Origin: an uncultured bacterium | GTDB taxonomy: Bacteria > Bacillota > Negativicutes > Acidaminococcales > Acidaminococcaceae | DNA: 14,055 bases | Direction: 5' to 3' | Assembly (NCBI GenBank): GCA_905215645.1 | Contig: CAJMQS010000050.1 | Coordinates: 1 to 14,055, forward strand | Shown here: positions 1 through 6,768 of the stretch, one piece after another | Numbering within the stretch: position 1 is the stretch's first letter | Layout: every line of letters starts with the position of its first letter | Notes under the pieces: generated by a model | Told to the model about the DNA's origin: nothing | The model's database searches: none | Seen by the model: only the letters and a program-made list of their open reading frames with translations | Position numbers and translations under genes: made by a program

Positions 1-19
1 CAGAGCTGGCTTCCATCGG

Positions 20-48
20 CGTATGACGTATGACCTATGACGTATGAC
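20..48 (-). repeat. 29-bp tract of four tandem heptamers (GTCATAC)
   Basis: Read on the minus strand, this is GTCATAC, GTCATAG, GTCATAC, GTCATAC and a final G. It follows directly after the hairpin at 49-79, which itself follows the stop codon of the nitroreductase-like gene. A matching tract lies at 14023-14051 behind the gene at the other end of the window, also after a hairpin, and agrees at 26 of 29 positions. All differences are in one 3-base block. What it does is unknown. It resembles a tandem binding site or part of a dispersed intergenic repeat. Positions 1-19 hold nothing I can identify. Confidence 0.75.
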
Positions 49-86
49 GGGGGTGCTGCACGTTGCGTGCAGCACCCCCCTTTTTT
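49..86 (+). terminator. Strong hairpin with U-tract (plus-strand terminator)
   Basis: A perfect 14-bp stem (49-62 with 66-79) has a 3-base loop TTG and is followed by C and six T (81-86) on the plus strand, a textbook intrinsic terminator. The T-run points rightward, so it best serves a plus-strand transcript entering from the left of the window. On the minus strand the hairpin sits just after the nitroreductase stop but has no T-run behind it, so it may only protect or weakly end that transcript. The T-run touches the first base of the nitroreductase stop codon, so the two genes would converge on one hairpin. Confidence 0.75.
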
Positions 87-688
87 CACTTTCTCACCCA
101 CACCCGTTCCTTCACGTCCAGCTTTTCGATGGGTTTCGGGTCAGCAGTGGGTTCCCCGAAAGGCATCTGAGCCACCAGGGTCCAGCTGTCCGGCACCTCA
201 AAAGCCGCTTTGACAGCCTGGTCGATGATGGGATTATAGTGCTGGATGTTCACGCCCAGCCCTAGGTCCGTAAGAGCGGTCCACAGGGCGAACTGGAGCA
301 TCCCGTTGCCCTGGCTAGCCCACACCGGGAAATTGGCCGCATAGCCGGGGAACTGTTCCTGAAGCTTTTTCACCGTGTCCGTTTCTTCAAAATACAGTAA
401 GGTCCCATAAGCAGCGGCGAAGCCTTTCACCTTGGCTTCCGTAGGAGCGAATTTGTCCGCCGGGACGATTTTCCGGAGGGTTTCCATCACGATATCCCAT
501 ACCTTGTCATGGTATTTCCCCAAGGCCACGATCACCCTTCCGCTCTGCATATTGAAAGCGGACGGGACCTCCCGGGTCACCTTTTCCACCGTTTCGATGA
601 TTTTTTCTTCCGTCACCGGGATATTCCGTCCCAGGGCATAGTTGGTCCGCCGATGGGCCACCGCTTCATAAAAGTTTCGTTCCGTCAT
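86..688 (-). CDS. Nitroreductase-like flavoprotein, Frm2/Hbn1-like
   Basis: A 200-residue single-domain protein of the nitroreductase (FMN) fold. These enzymes use NAD(P)H and FMN to reduce nitro compounds, quinones or peroxides in the cytoplasm; the true substrate is unknown. The N-terminal FYEAVAHRRTNYAL matches the FMN-binding arginine motif (RRT rather than SRRS) of the Frm2/Hbn1-like branch. The middle has VWASQGNGMLQFALWTALTDLGLGVNIQHYN (about residues 122-152), which matches the family's central helix and the following loop, and the end has PFGEP. An ATG also lies 9 nt upstream at 697. I chose 688 because AAGGGGG at 698-704 would touch the upstream ATG but sits 9 nt before this one. 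The gene follows repeat copy A, and I found no convincing promoter in the AT-rich stretch 709-755. The family is fairly sure, the role is not. Confidence 0.85.
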   Translation of the reverse strand: MTERNFYEAVAHRRTNYALGRNIPVTEEKIIETVEKVTREVPSAFNMQSGRVIVALGKYHDKVWDIVMETLRKIVPADKFAPTEAKVKGFAAAYGTLLYFEETDTVKKLQEQFPGYAANFPVWASQGNGMLQFALWTALTDLGLGVNIQHYNPIIDQAVKAAFEVPDSWTLVAQMPFGEPTADPKPIEKLDVKERVWVRK

Positions 689-765
689 GACATCCATCCC
701 CCTTAACTGTTATTCTATAAAGTACATTTGATAGAGATAGTATACCATATGGGTGGGAAAAAAGG

Positions 766-903
766 AAGAGGTCAGACCGGCCCTTCGGGCCTTTCAGATG
801 TCAGATATCAGATTGTTAGCGATAAGCAGGAGGCCCCTGCTGCTATGCCGAACAAAGCTGACGTCTGACGTCCAAGGCCCGTCAGGGCCGTGTCTGACTT
901 CTT
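766..903. repeat. Long-hairpin repeat element, copy A
   Basis: This stretch is a nearly complete imperfect palindrome of about 138 bp. Its end arms are AAGAGGTCAGAC (766-777) and GTCTGACTTCTT (892-903). Inside are paired GGCCC/GGGCC blocks, three TCAGATN heptamers pairing with TGACGTC heptamers, and a tip AGCAGG-AGGCC-CCTGCT. Positions 771-872 are identical over 102 nt to copy B (2604-2705). After one missing T the next 31 nt also match. It begins 9 nt after the stop of the minus-strand gene at 913 and lies before the nitroreductase gene. No ORF, target-site duplication or transposase is visible, so it is MITE-like or REP-like rather than an IS. Confidence 0.85.
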
Positions 904-912
904 ATCCAGCCC

Positions 913-2517
913 CTACTCCTCCAGCACTCCCCGGATGCCCTTTTCTTTCAATATTTCCCGATACGTCCCCAGTTCCTGATGGATCAGGGTATCGATGGTA
1001 CGCATCCCCAATAACTCTACTGGAGCCCGGTCATCGGTCAAGCGGTACGGCCCAGGGTGATAGGGCACCAGCCGCTGTCCCGTCTGCTCCATCAGCAGCC
1101 GCAGTTCCAGGGCCTTTTCCCGCTTTCCCTGCTGCCTCAGATTGTCCGCCAGATCATCTTCCATCCCAGCGAACAGTTCCCGGTTGGTGGCCTGGGGCAC
1201 ATCCGCTGTATATACGGCCGGGAAGACGGAAGCCACAGTGTCCGCCAGATAATCGTTGAGGCTCCCCGGGACACTGCCTTTCATATTCATGTTCAGTACC
1301 ATGACTCCGCCCGGCCGCAGATGCTCCCGGACGCTTTGGAAAAATTCCACGCTGGACATGGAAAAGGGGATGGTGATGTCCTGGTAGGCATCCACCATGA
1401 TCAGATCATATTTTTTCCGGTCCCCGTTGAGATACGCCCGCCCATCGTAGGCCGTCACAGGTATATCCAGCGGCAGGCCAAAATAGGTCCGGGCCAAGGC
1501 AGTGATCTGGGGGTCGATTTCCACCCCGGTGATCTTGAGCTCCGGAAAATACCGGCGGCACTGATGGGCATAGGTTCCCGTCCCCATCCCCAGGATCAGA
1601 AGCTCCGGATCTTTCTTTTCCCGGATCCGGGCCATATAGGGAGCGGCCAGGGCCACGTCGTAATACATCCCGGTGAGGCCTTCCTGTTTCATTTTAATGG
1701 ATTGGACCCCGAAGAGCACATTGGTGGACAGGACGATGCTGTCCGGTTCCTCCCGCACTTGGAGGTAATTGTAGGTGGACTCTCCTTCATATTTGATTTT
1801 CTCCGGATCTTCCCAAAAGGCAAAAGAAGTACTGTGCCCCAACACACAGGCGGCAAGGAAGATTACAGCTCCCAGGGCCATTTTTTTCCGGGCGCCGCCA
1901 GCGGCAAAATATACTAGGGAAAGCAGCAGCAGGATCCCGGCAAATAGCAAGAAGGTCAGGCTGGTCCCCAGGGCAGGAATGGTCAGGAAAGTGGGCAGGA
2001 AAGTCCCCAGGATACTGCCGATGGTATTGGCCGCTCCCAGGCGCCCCACGATGCCTCCGGTCTCTTCCTTTTTCTCCACGCAGTACCGGGCCAGGGAGGG
2101 AGTCACCGTTCCCAAAAGGAACAAGGGAAAGACAAAGACCACCAAGCAGGTCACCAGAGCCGCCAATACCAGGAAATGAGTGTCGATGGCAAAGATCAGC
2201 AGGCCGGCGATCCCGATGATCAAGTATTTCCCTACCGCCGGGATCAGGGCCAGCCAGAGGGAAGCCAGGAAGATCCGGTCGTACAGGCGGTCGGGGTTGG
2301 GATCCTTATCCGCCCTGCGGCCGCCGTAAACATTTCCCAGGGCCATGGCGATCATGATGGTGCCGATGATGATGGTCCAGACGATCTGGGAAGAGGAAAA
2401 ATAGGGAGAAATCAGCCGCTGGGCTCCGATTTCCACAGCCATCAGCGCCATTCCTGCAAAAAACTCCGTCAGATACAGATACAGGTGGCTTTCCAGCAGT
2501 TTATTCTTTCCTGACAT
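913..2517 (-). CDS. Membrane protein fused to a spermidine-synthase-like domain
   Basis: The protein has 534 residues in two parts. Residues about 12-230 are hydrophobic and give roughly six or seven membrane segments, like the transporter-like N-terminus of fused 'spermidine synthase' proteins. Residues about 245-505 form a Rossmann methyltransferase-like domain of the aminopropyltransferase type. It has ESTYNYLQV (246-254), the nucleotide loop LILGMGTGTY (307-316), acidic VEID (332-335), DGR (358-360), VDAYQD (375-380) and LTDDRAPVE (493-501). The usual GGGDG loop is GMGTG here, and the DxxDP-like catalytic stretch is altered. True spermidine synthase activity is therefore doubtful, and substrate and role are unknown. 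GGGAGGG lies 8 nt before the ATG, and a promoter lies at 2550-2578. The gene is flanked by direct copies of the long-hairpin repeat. Confidence 0.88.
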   Translation of the reverse strand: MSGKNKLLESHLYLYLTEFFAGMALMAVEIGAQRLISPYFSSSQIVWTIIIGTIMIAMALGNVYGGRRADKDPNPDRLYDRIFLASLWLALIPAVGKYLIIGIAGLLIFAIDTHFLVLAALVTCLVVFVFPLFLLGTVTPSLARYCVEKKEETGGIVGRLGAANTIGSILGTFLPTFLTIPALGTSLTFLLFAGILLLLSLVYFAAGGARKKMALGAVIFLAACVLGHSTSFAFWEDPEKIKYEGESTYNYLQVREEPDSIVLSTNVLFGVQSIKMKQEGLTGMYYDVALAAPYMARIREKKDPELLILGMGTGTYAHQCRRYFPELKITGVEIDPQITALARTYFGLPLDIPVTAYDGRAYLNGDRKKYDLIMVDAYQDITIPFSMSSVEFFQSVREHLRPGGVMVLNMNMKGSVPGSLNDYLADTVASVFPAVYTADVPQATNRELFAGMEDDLADNLRQQGKREKALELRLLMEQTGQRLVPYHPGPYRLTDDRAPVELLGMRTIDTLIHQELGTYREILKEKGIRGVLEE

Positions 2518-2549
2518 AAAAAAATCCCTCCCTTTCCACTCCTGAAAAA

Positions 2550-2578
2550 AGTATGGAAGGAAAGGGAGAGTTTGTCAA
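2550..2578 (-). promoter_or_regulatory. Promoter of the membrane/spermidine-synthase-like gene
   Basis: On the minus strand a perfect -35 box TTGACA (2573-2578) is separated by 17 nt from CATACT (2550-2555), a 4-of-6 match to the -10 consensus. Transcription would start about 25 nt before the ATG at 2517, just upstream of the GGGAGGG ribosome site. The -35 box lies 4 nt from the edge of repeat copy B, so the gene is an independent unit behind galU. The boxes are seen; use as a promoter is inferred. Confidence 0.65.
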
Positions 2579-2582
2579 TAGA

Positions 2583-2754
2583 AAGACGTCAGAGACGAAA
2601 GAAGTCAGACCGGCCCTTCGGGCCTTTCAGATGTCAGATATCAGATTGTTAGCGATAAGCAGGAGGCCCCTGCTGCTATGCCGAACAAAGCTGACGTCTG
2701 ACGTCTCAAGGCCCGTCAGGGCCGTGTCTGACTTCTTCCCACTCCTGACGTCTT
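2583..2754. repeat. Long-hairpin repeat element, copy B
   Basis: This is the longer copy of the palindromic element. The outer arms AAGACGTCAG (2583-2592) and CTGACGTCTT (2745-2754) pair perfectly. Then AAGAAGTCAGAC (2599-2610) pairs with 2726-2737 over 12 bp, CGGCCC (2611-2616) with 2719-2724, and GGGCCTT (2620-2626) with AAGGCCC (2708-2714). The inner arms carry TCAGATN heptamers against TGACGTC heptamers with G-T wobbles. The element ends 3 nt from the galU stop codon and stops just short of the next gene's promoter. Compared with copy A there is one extra T at 2706, and A has no outer 10-bp arm. The function is unknown. It could act as a 3'-end RNA hairpin for galU. Confidence 0.85.
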
Positions 2755-2757
2755 ATC

Positions 2758-3639
2758 CTACTCCATCTTCCCTGTCAGTTCCTTCAGATACTCCCGGAAG
2801 GCCGGCCCCAGATCATTGCGCCGGAGGGCGAATTCCACGGTAGCCTTCAGATATCCCAGCTTGTCCCCGGTATCGTACCGTTTGCCTTCGAAATTATAGG
2901 CATAGACGGATTCCTGATGGGCCATGACCCGCAGGGCATCGGTGAGCTGGATTTCTCCCCCTTTGCCGGGTTTGGTCTGTTCCAGGATGTCGAACACATC
3001 GGGGGTGATCACATACCGCCCTAGGGCAGCGAACCGGCTGGGTGCTTCTTCCACACTGGGTTTTTCCACCATATCCCGCACCTTCAGCAGGTTGTGGTCA
3101 TCGGTTTCCGCTCCATCGATGATTCCGTAGGCGGAAACCTGTTCCGGACGGACCACCTGACAGCCGATGACGGTCCCTCCCGTCTTGTCATATTGATCCA
3201 CCAGCTGCTTCAGAGCCGGTTCCCGGTCCCCGGTATAGACCACATCATCCCCCAAGATGACCCCAAAGGGTTCTCCGTCGATGAAATCCTTGGCACAGAG
3301 GATAGCATCCCCCAAGCCCCGCTGGTATTTCTGGCGGACATAGTGGATCCGGATGTCGGAAATTTTCCTGATCTGTTTCAGAAGGGCAATCTTCCCCGTT
3401 TCGTAAAGATGAGCCTCCAGTTCCGGAGACGAATCGAAATGGTCCTCGATGGCCCGTTTGGCATGGCCGGAGATGATCAGGATCTGTTCGATCCCGCTCT
3501 GGAGGATTTCTTCCACAATATACTGGATGGTGGGTTTATCCACGATGGGCAGCATTTCTTTGGGCATGGCTTTGGTTTCCGGCAGGAACCGGGTACCGAA
3601 TCCGGCAGCCGGGATCACCGCTTTACGGACTTTCATCAT
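2758..3639 (-). CDS. galU: UTP-glucose-1-phosphate uridylyltransferase
   Basis: GalU makes UDP-glucose from UTP and glucose-1-phosphate in the cytoplasm, supplying cell-envelope sugars. The 293-residue length is normal. The nucleotide-binding signature AAGFGTRFLPETKAMPKEML spans residues 11-30. LGDD (129-132) is a metal-binding site, VEKP (191-194) holds the family lysine, and GEIQLTDAL (228-236) and YDTGDKLGYL (255-264) complete the GalU pattern. The start ATG at 3639 overlaps the pth stop (ATGA). AGGAGA lies about 8 nt before it, so translation is probably coupled to pth. A second ATG follows at once, but the spacing favours the first. The stop is 3 nt from repeat copy B. Confidence 0.96.
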   Translation of the reverse strand: MMKVRKAVIPAAGFGTRFLPETKAMPKEMLPIVDKPTIQYIVEEILQSGIEQILIISGHAKRAIEDHFDSSPELEAHLYETGKIALLKQIRKISDIRIHYVRQKYQRGLGDAILCAKDFIDGEPFGVILGDDVVYTGDREPALKQLVDQYDKTGGTVIGCQVVRPEQVSAYGIIDGAETDDHNLLKVRDMVEKPSVEEAPSRFAALGRYVITPDVFDILEQTKPGKGGEIQLTDALRVMAHQESVYAYNFEGKRYDTGDKLGYLKATVEFALRRNDLGPAFREYLKELTGKME

Positions 3640-4271
3640 TGGGCATTCTCCTTTGTTTCTTCACTGGTGGGCACTGCCGGCTCCGGATCCTGCTTTTTCG
3701 GAGCCTTTTTGTTGAACTTCTGCATCAATTCACCTATATCCGCTCCGGCCATCCAGGCTTCCACCGCATCGGCGGCCTGACTGACGGCTTCCTGGATCTT
3801 CTCTTTGTCCGCTCCCCGGAAAGGATGGAGCACATGGGAAATGACTGCCTGTTCTTGGTGGACCGGATGGCCGATTCCCACCTTGATCCGGGGATAGGCC
3901 TGGCTTCCCAAGGCCCGTTCAATGGATTTCAGGCCATTGTGCCCTCCCGAAGATCCTTTCCGACGGATCCGCAGGGTCCCCACCGGCAGATCCATATCAT
4001 CCTGGATCACCAGCACTTCTTCCGGCGGGATGTGGTAGAAATTGGCGAAATCCGCCACTGCCACCCCGCTGTTGTTCATATAGGTGGTGGGTTTGATCAG
4101 CCAGCATTTTTCCGGCATGCGCCGTTCCAGATATGCTGCATTGTCCGCCTTCCGCCAGGCGTTCTCCTCCCCCCACCGCTGGGCCAAGAGGTCCGCAGTC
4201 ATGAATCCGATATTGTGCCGGGTCCCAGCATATTCCTGCCCGATATTCCCTAGGGCAACGACGAGTTTCAT
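3636..4271 (-). CDS. pth: Peptidyl-tRNA hydrolase
   Basis: Pth frees tRNA from peptidyl-tRNA that drops off the ribosome. The 211-residue protein has the family signature around TRHNIGF (17-23) with catalytic His19. It also has the substrate-binding Asn66/Asn67 in TTYMNNSGV, Asp92 in QDDMDLP and Asn112 in SSGGHNG. Oddly, the conserved NPG near residue 10 reads NIG. The C-terminus beyond about 185 is a charged, Pro/Lys/Glu-rich tail that looks disordered. I start at 4271, where AGGAGAG (4281-4287) is 9 nt upstream, and not at an ATG 48 nt further up, which falls in the prs terminator. No promoter fits between that terminator and the gene. In Firmicutes pth commonly follows prs, as here. Confidence 0.95.
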   Translation of the reverse strand: MKLVVALGNIGQEYAGTRHNIGFMTADLLAQRWGEENAWRKADNAAYLERRMPEKCWLIKPTTYMNNSGVAVADFANFYHIPPEEVLVIQDDMDLPVGTLRIRRKGSSGGHNGLKSIERALGSQAYPRIKVGIGHPVHQEQAVISHVLHPFRGADKEKIQEAVSQAADAVEAWMAGADIGELMQKFNKKAPKKQDPEPAVPTSEETKENAQ

Positions 4272-4294
4272 TGGTTTTCTCTCTCCTGTAAATG

Positions 4295-4323
4295 AAAAAA
4301 GGGTGCTGCACCGCAGCACCCTT
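4295..4323 (-). terminator. Intrinsic terminator after prs
   Basis: On the minus strand, GGGTGCTGC (4313-4321) pairs with GCAGCACCC (4301-4309) across a 3-base loop. Two more A-T pairs extend the stem, and six T follow (4295-4300). The hairpin starts 9 nt after the prs stop codon. Only 23 nt separate the T-run from the pth ATG, and these contain the pth ribosome site. It may therefore be a partial terminator that lowers pth-galU expression relative to prs. The hairpin is seen; partial read-through is inferred. Confidence 0.85.
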
Positions 4324-4330
4324 GCACCCT

Positions 4331-5296
4331 TTAAATCTCAAACAATTGGCTGATGGACAGCTGGTTGTAGATCCGCAGGATGGTCTCTGCCAGGATCGGA
4401 GCCACAGAAAGCTGGGTAATCTTCGGATGCTTTTTGTTGGGCGGCAGAGGGATCGTGTTGGTCACGATCAGTTCCTTGATTTCGGACTGGGCGATACGGC
4501 TCAGTGCCGGATCCGTCAGGATGGGATGGGTCACGCAGGCATAGATGTCCTTGGCACCGAATTTCTTCAGAGCCTTGGCCCCTTCGCACAGGGATCCTGC
4601 CGTATCCACGATATCGTCCACCATGACGCAGATCTTGCCTTCCACATTCCCGATCAGGTTCATGACTTCTGCCACACCGGGTTCCGGCCGTCTCTTGTCG
4701 ATGATGGCCAAGCCGCATTCCAGCCGGCTGGCAATGTTCCGGGCACGGCTGACGCCGCCCAGGTCCGGAGAGATCACTACCATGTCTTCCGGAGCGAAGC
4801 CTTTTTCCTTCACATAATCTGCCAGGATGGGACCGCCGGGCATATGATCCACAGGGATATCAAAGAAGCCCTGGATCTGGGCAGCATGGAGATCCACCGT
4901 CACCAGACGGGTAATCCCAGAAACCGTCATCAGGTCTGCCATCAATTTGGCAGTGATGGGTTCCCTGCCCCGGGCTTTTCTGTCCTGCCGGGCATAGCCG
5001 TAGAAAGGAACCACTGCCGTGATGTGGCGTGCACTGGCTCTCTTGAAGGCATCGCACATGATCAGCAGTTCCATGACGTTGTCATTGACAGCCGGTCCGC
5101 AGGTCGGTTGGATGACGAATACATCCTTGCCACGGACACTTTCATTGATCATGACCTGGACTTCTCCGTTGTTGAAGCGGTTGATCACCGCATCGCCAAC
5201 CGTCGTCCCCAGATAGGCTGCGATTTCACGCGCCAGATCAGGATTGGCATTTCCGGAGAAAATAGCCATGTCTTCGCCTGTTTTATCACCCAACAT
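4331..5296 (-). CDS. prs: Ribose-phosphate pyrophosphokinase (PRPP synthase)
   Basis: Prs makes phosphoribosyl pyrophosphate from ribose-5-phosphate and ATP, for purines, pyrimidines, NAD, histidine and tryptophan. The 321 residues are of standard class I length. GNANPDLAREIAAYLG (15-30) opens the domain, RQDRKARGREPITAKL (103-118) holds ATP-site residues, and DLHA (135-138) is the metal-binding signature. A flexible loop begins at KRRPEPGVAE (201-210). VMVDDIVDTAGS (224-235) is the ribose-phosphate loop. The ATG at 5296 is favoured over one nine codons later because the extra residues (LGDKTGED) resemble the GDK lead-in of Bacillus Prs; its G-rich ribosome site is modest. Its own promoter and terminator flank the gene. 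PRPP is the ligand sensed by PurR, encoded upstream. Confidence 0.96.
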   Translation of the reverse strand: MLGDKTGEDMAIFSGNANPDLAREIAAYLGTTVGDAVINRFNNGEVQVMINESVRGKDVFVIQPTCGPAVNDNVMELLIMCDAFKRASARHITAVVPFYGYARQDRKARGREPITAKLMADLMTVSGITRLVTVDLHAAQIQGFFDIPVDHMPGGPILADYVKEKGFAPEDMVVISPDLGGVSRARNIASRLECGLAIIDKRRPEPGVAEVMNLIGNVEGKICVMVDDIVDTAGSLCEGAKALKKFGAKDIYACVTHPILTDPALSRIAQSEIKELIVTNTIPLPPNKKHPKITQLSVAPILAETILRIYNQLSISQLFEI

Positions 5297-5339
5297 ACAA
5301 ATTATACCCCCACTGCTTTATAATTTAAATCTATTAAAA

Positions 5340-5368
5340 AGTATACAACTCATTAAGGTTTGTGGCAA
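5340..5368 (-). promoter_or_regulatory. Promoter of prs
   Basis: On the minus strand, TTGCCA (5363-5368) and TATACT (5340-5345) each match the sigma-70 consensus at 5 of 6 positions and are 17 nt apart. They occupy the 77-nt gap between the glmU stop and the prs ATG and give a leader of about 35-40 nt. This would let prs be made in excess of the upstream operon. A second TATAAT at 5301-5306 lies too close to the ATG to be the main -10. Confidence 0.7.
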
Positions 5369-5373
5369 CCCCT

Positions 5374-6747
5374 TTACTTCCTGTTCCGATACTTCTCCGC
5401 CCAGCCGGGGATATTCACCTGTTTTCCCCGGGCTACCCCCAGGGCATTCTCCGGCACATCTTTGGTGATGGTGGAGCCCGCGGCGATGTAGCTGCCCTTG
5501 CCGATGGTCACAGGCGCTACCAGGTTGCTGTTGCAGCCTACGAAAGCATCGTCTTCGATCACTGTCCGGTGCTTCACCTTCCCGTCGTAGTTCACGGTGA
5601 TGGTGCCGCAGCCCATGTTCACCCCGCTGCCGATGTCGCTGTCCCCGATGTACTGGAGATGGGGCAGTTTGGTGCCCACTCCTACATTGGAGTTCTTCAC
5701 TTCCACGAAGTTCCCCATCTTCACCTTGTCTCCGATCACCGTGTTGGGCCGCAGGTGGTCGAAGGGACCCATGTGGACCCCATTGCCCACCTGGCAGTCA
5801 TGGGCGTAGACGAACTGGATATGGGTATCTCTGCCCACTTTGACATTGGTGAACCGGACCTGGGGCCCTATTTCACAGTCTTCCCCGATTTCCGTTTCCC
5901 CTTCCAGCCAGGTGAAAGGATAGAGCACCGTATCCCGGCCCACCTTCACGCCTTTTTCCACAAAGGTGCTGTCCGGATCCATGACGGTGACCCCTTCATC
6001 CATGAGTTTCCCCACGATCCGTGCGTTCATCACCTTCTGGGCCACAGCCAGCTGCCGCCGGGAGTTGATGCCCATGACCATGTCGAAATCCCCGGTCTTG
6101 ATGCCGGCCACCTTCCGGCCCCGTTCCAGGCATTCCGCCAAGATGTCCGTCAGGTAGTATTCTCCCTGGGCATTGTCGTTCTTCAGGTTCACCAGCAGAT
6201 CGAACAAAAGGGGCAGTTCCACACAGTAGATACCGGTATTGATTTCGGTGATCTTCCGCTGTTCTGGGGTGGCATCTTTTTCTTCCACGATCCCGGTCAC
6301 CTGGCCCGCTTCATCCCGGAGGATCCGCCCGTAGCCAAAGGGATCCGGGGCTTCCGCTGTGAGCACACTGACCCCAGCACCGCTCTTCAGGTGGGTCTCA
6401 TAGAATTTCTTCAGTTCAGCCCCTTCCAAAAGCGGCGTATCTCCGCAGAGGATCATGGCCGTGCCTTGGGTATCCCCCAAAAGGTCCCGGGCTTGGAGCA
6501 CCGCATGGCCGGTTCCCAGCTGTTCATCCTGGACAGCCACCCGGGCCCGGGTCCCCAGGAATTCCGTCACCTTTTCAGAGCCGAAGCCCACAATGACGAT
6601 CTTGTCGTCGGCACCCGCTTCATCTGCTGCCTCCAGCACATGTTCCAGCATGGGTTTCCCACTGAGTTTATGCAGCACCTTGGGGAGCTTTGATTTCATC
6701 CGGGTCCCCTTCCCCGCTGCCAGGATAATTGCCGCCAATTCAGACAT
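5374..6747 (-). CDS. glmU: Bifunctional GlmU (uridyltransferase/acetyltransferase)
   Basis: GlmU carries out the last two steps to UDP-GlcNAc: acetylation of glucosamine-1-phosphate, then uridylyl transfer. UDP-GlcNAc feeds peptidoglycan and other envelope polymers. The 457 residues are of typical length. The N-terminal domain starts with LAAGKGTRMKSKLPKVLH (9-26); CGDTPLL (101-107) holds the metal-binding Asp103, and Asn228 in GINS lies near the second metal site. From about residue 255 a left-handed beta helix of hexapeptide repeats follows, with the acetyltransferase base His363 and GCGTITVNYDG (379-389). AGGAGG lies 9 nt before the ATG. The gap to ilvA is 21 nt with no promoter, so the two are co-transcribed. 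Confidence 0.97.
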   Translation of the reverse strand: MSELAAIILAAGKGTRMKSKLPKVLHKLSGKPMLEHVLEAADEAGADDKIVIVGFGSEKVTEFLGTRARVAVQDEQLGTGHAVLQARDLLGDTQGTAMILCGDTPLLEGAELKKFYETHLKSGAGVSVLTAEAPDPFGYGRILRDEAGQVTGIVEEKDATPEQRKITEINTGIYCVELPLLFDLLVNLKNDNAQGEYYLTDILAECLERGRKVAGIKTGDFDMVMGINSRRQLAVAQKVMNARIVGKLMDEGVTVMDPDSTFVEKGVKVGRDTVLYPFTWLEGETEIGEDCEIGPQVRFTNVKVGRDTHIQFVYAHDCQVGNGVHMGPFDHLRPNTVIGDKVKMGNFVEVKNSNVGVGTKLPHLQYIGDSDIGSGVNMGCGTITVNYDGKVKHRTVIEDDAFVGCNSNLVAPVTIGKGSYIAAGSTITKDVPENALGVARGKQVNIPGWAEKYRNRK

Positions 6748-6768
6748 GATTCCTTGCCTCCTAAAAAT

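Noticed and set aside
86..697. Upstream ATG of the nitroreductase-like gene at 697
   Set aside because: The AAGGGGG ribosome site would directly touch this ATG. The ATG at 688 has a 9-nt spacing and gives the usual N-terminus.
766..903. Insertion sequence remnant
   Set aside because: There is no transposase fragment, no clear target duplication, and the whole element is a hairpin rather than end repeats around unrelated DNA.
913..2517. Genuine spermidine synthase (speE)
   Set aside because: The nucleotide loop and catalytic Asp stretch differ from active SpeE and the protein has a large membrane half, so the gene symbol is not justified.
3636..4319. Extended Pth start at 4319
   Set aside because: The extra 16 residues come from the prs terminator hairpin, have no ribosome site, and are not part of the Pth family.
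5362..6693. Long plus-strand open frame opposite glmU
   Set aside because: It lies antisense to a clear GlmU gene with all motifs. The product is rich in His, Pro and Asp with no family resemblance and no ribosome site, which is typical of antisense frames in GC-rich coding DNA.
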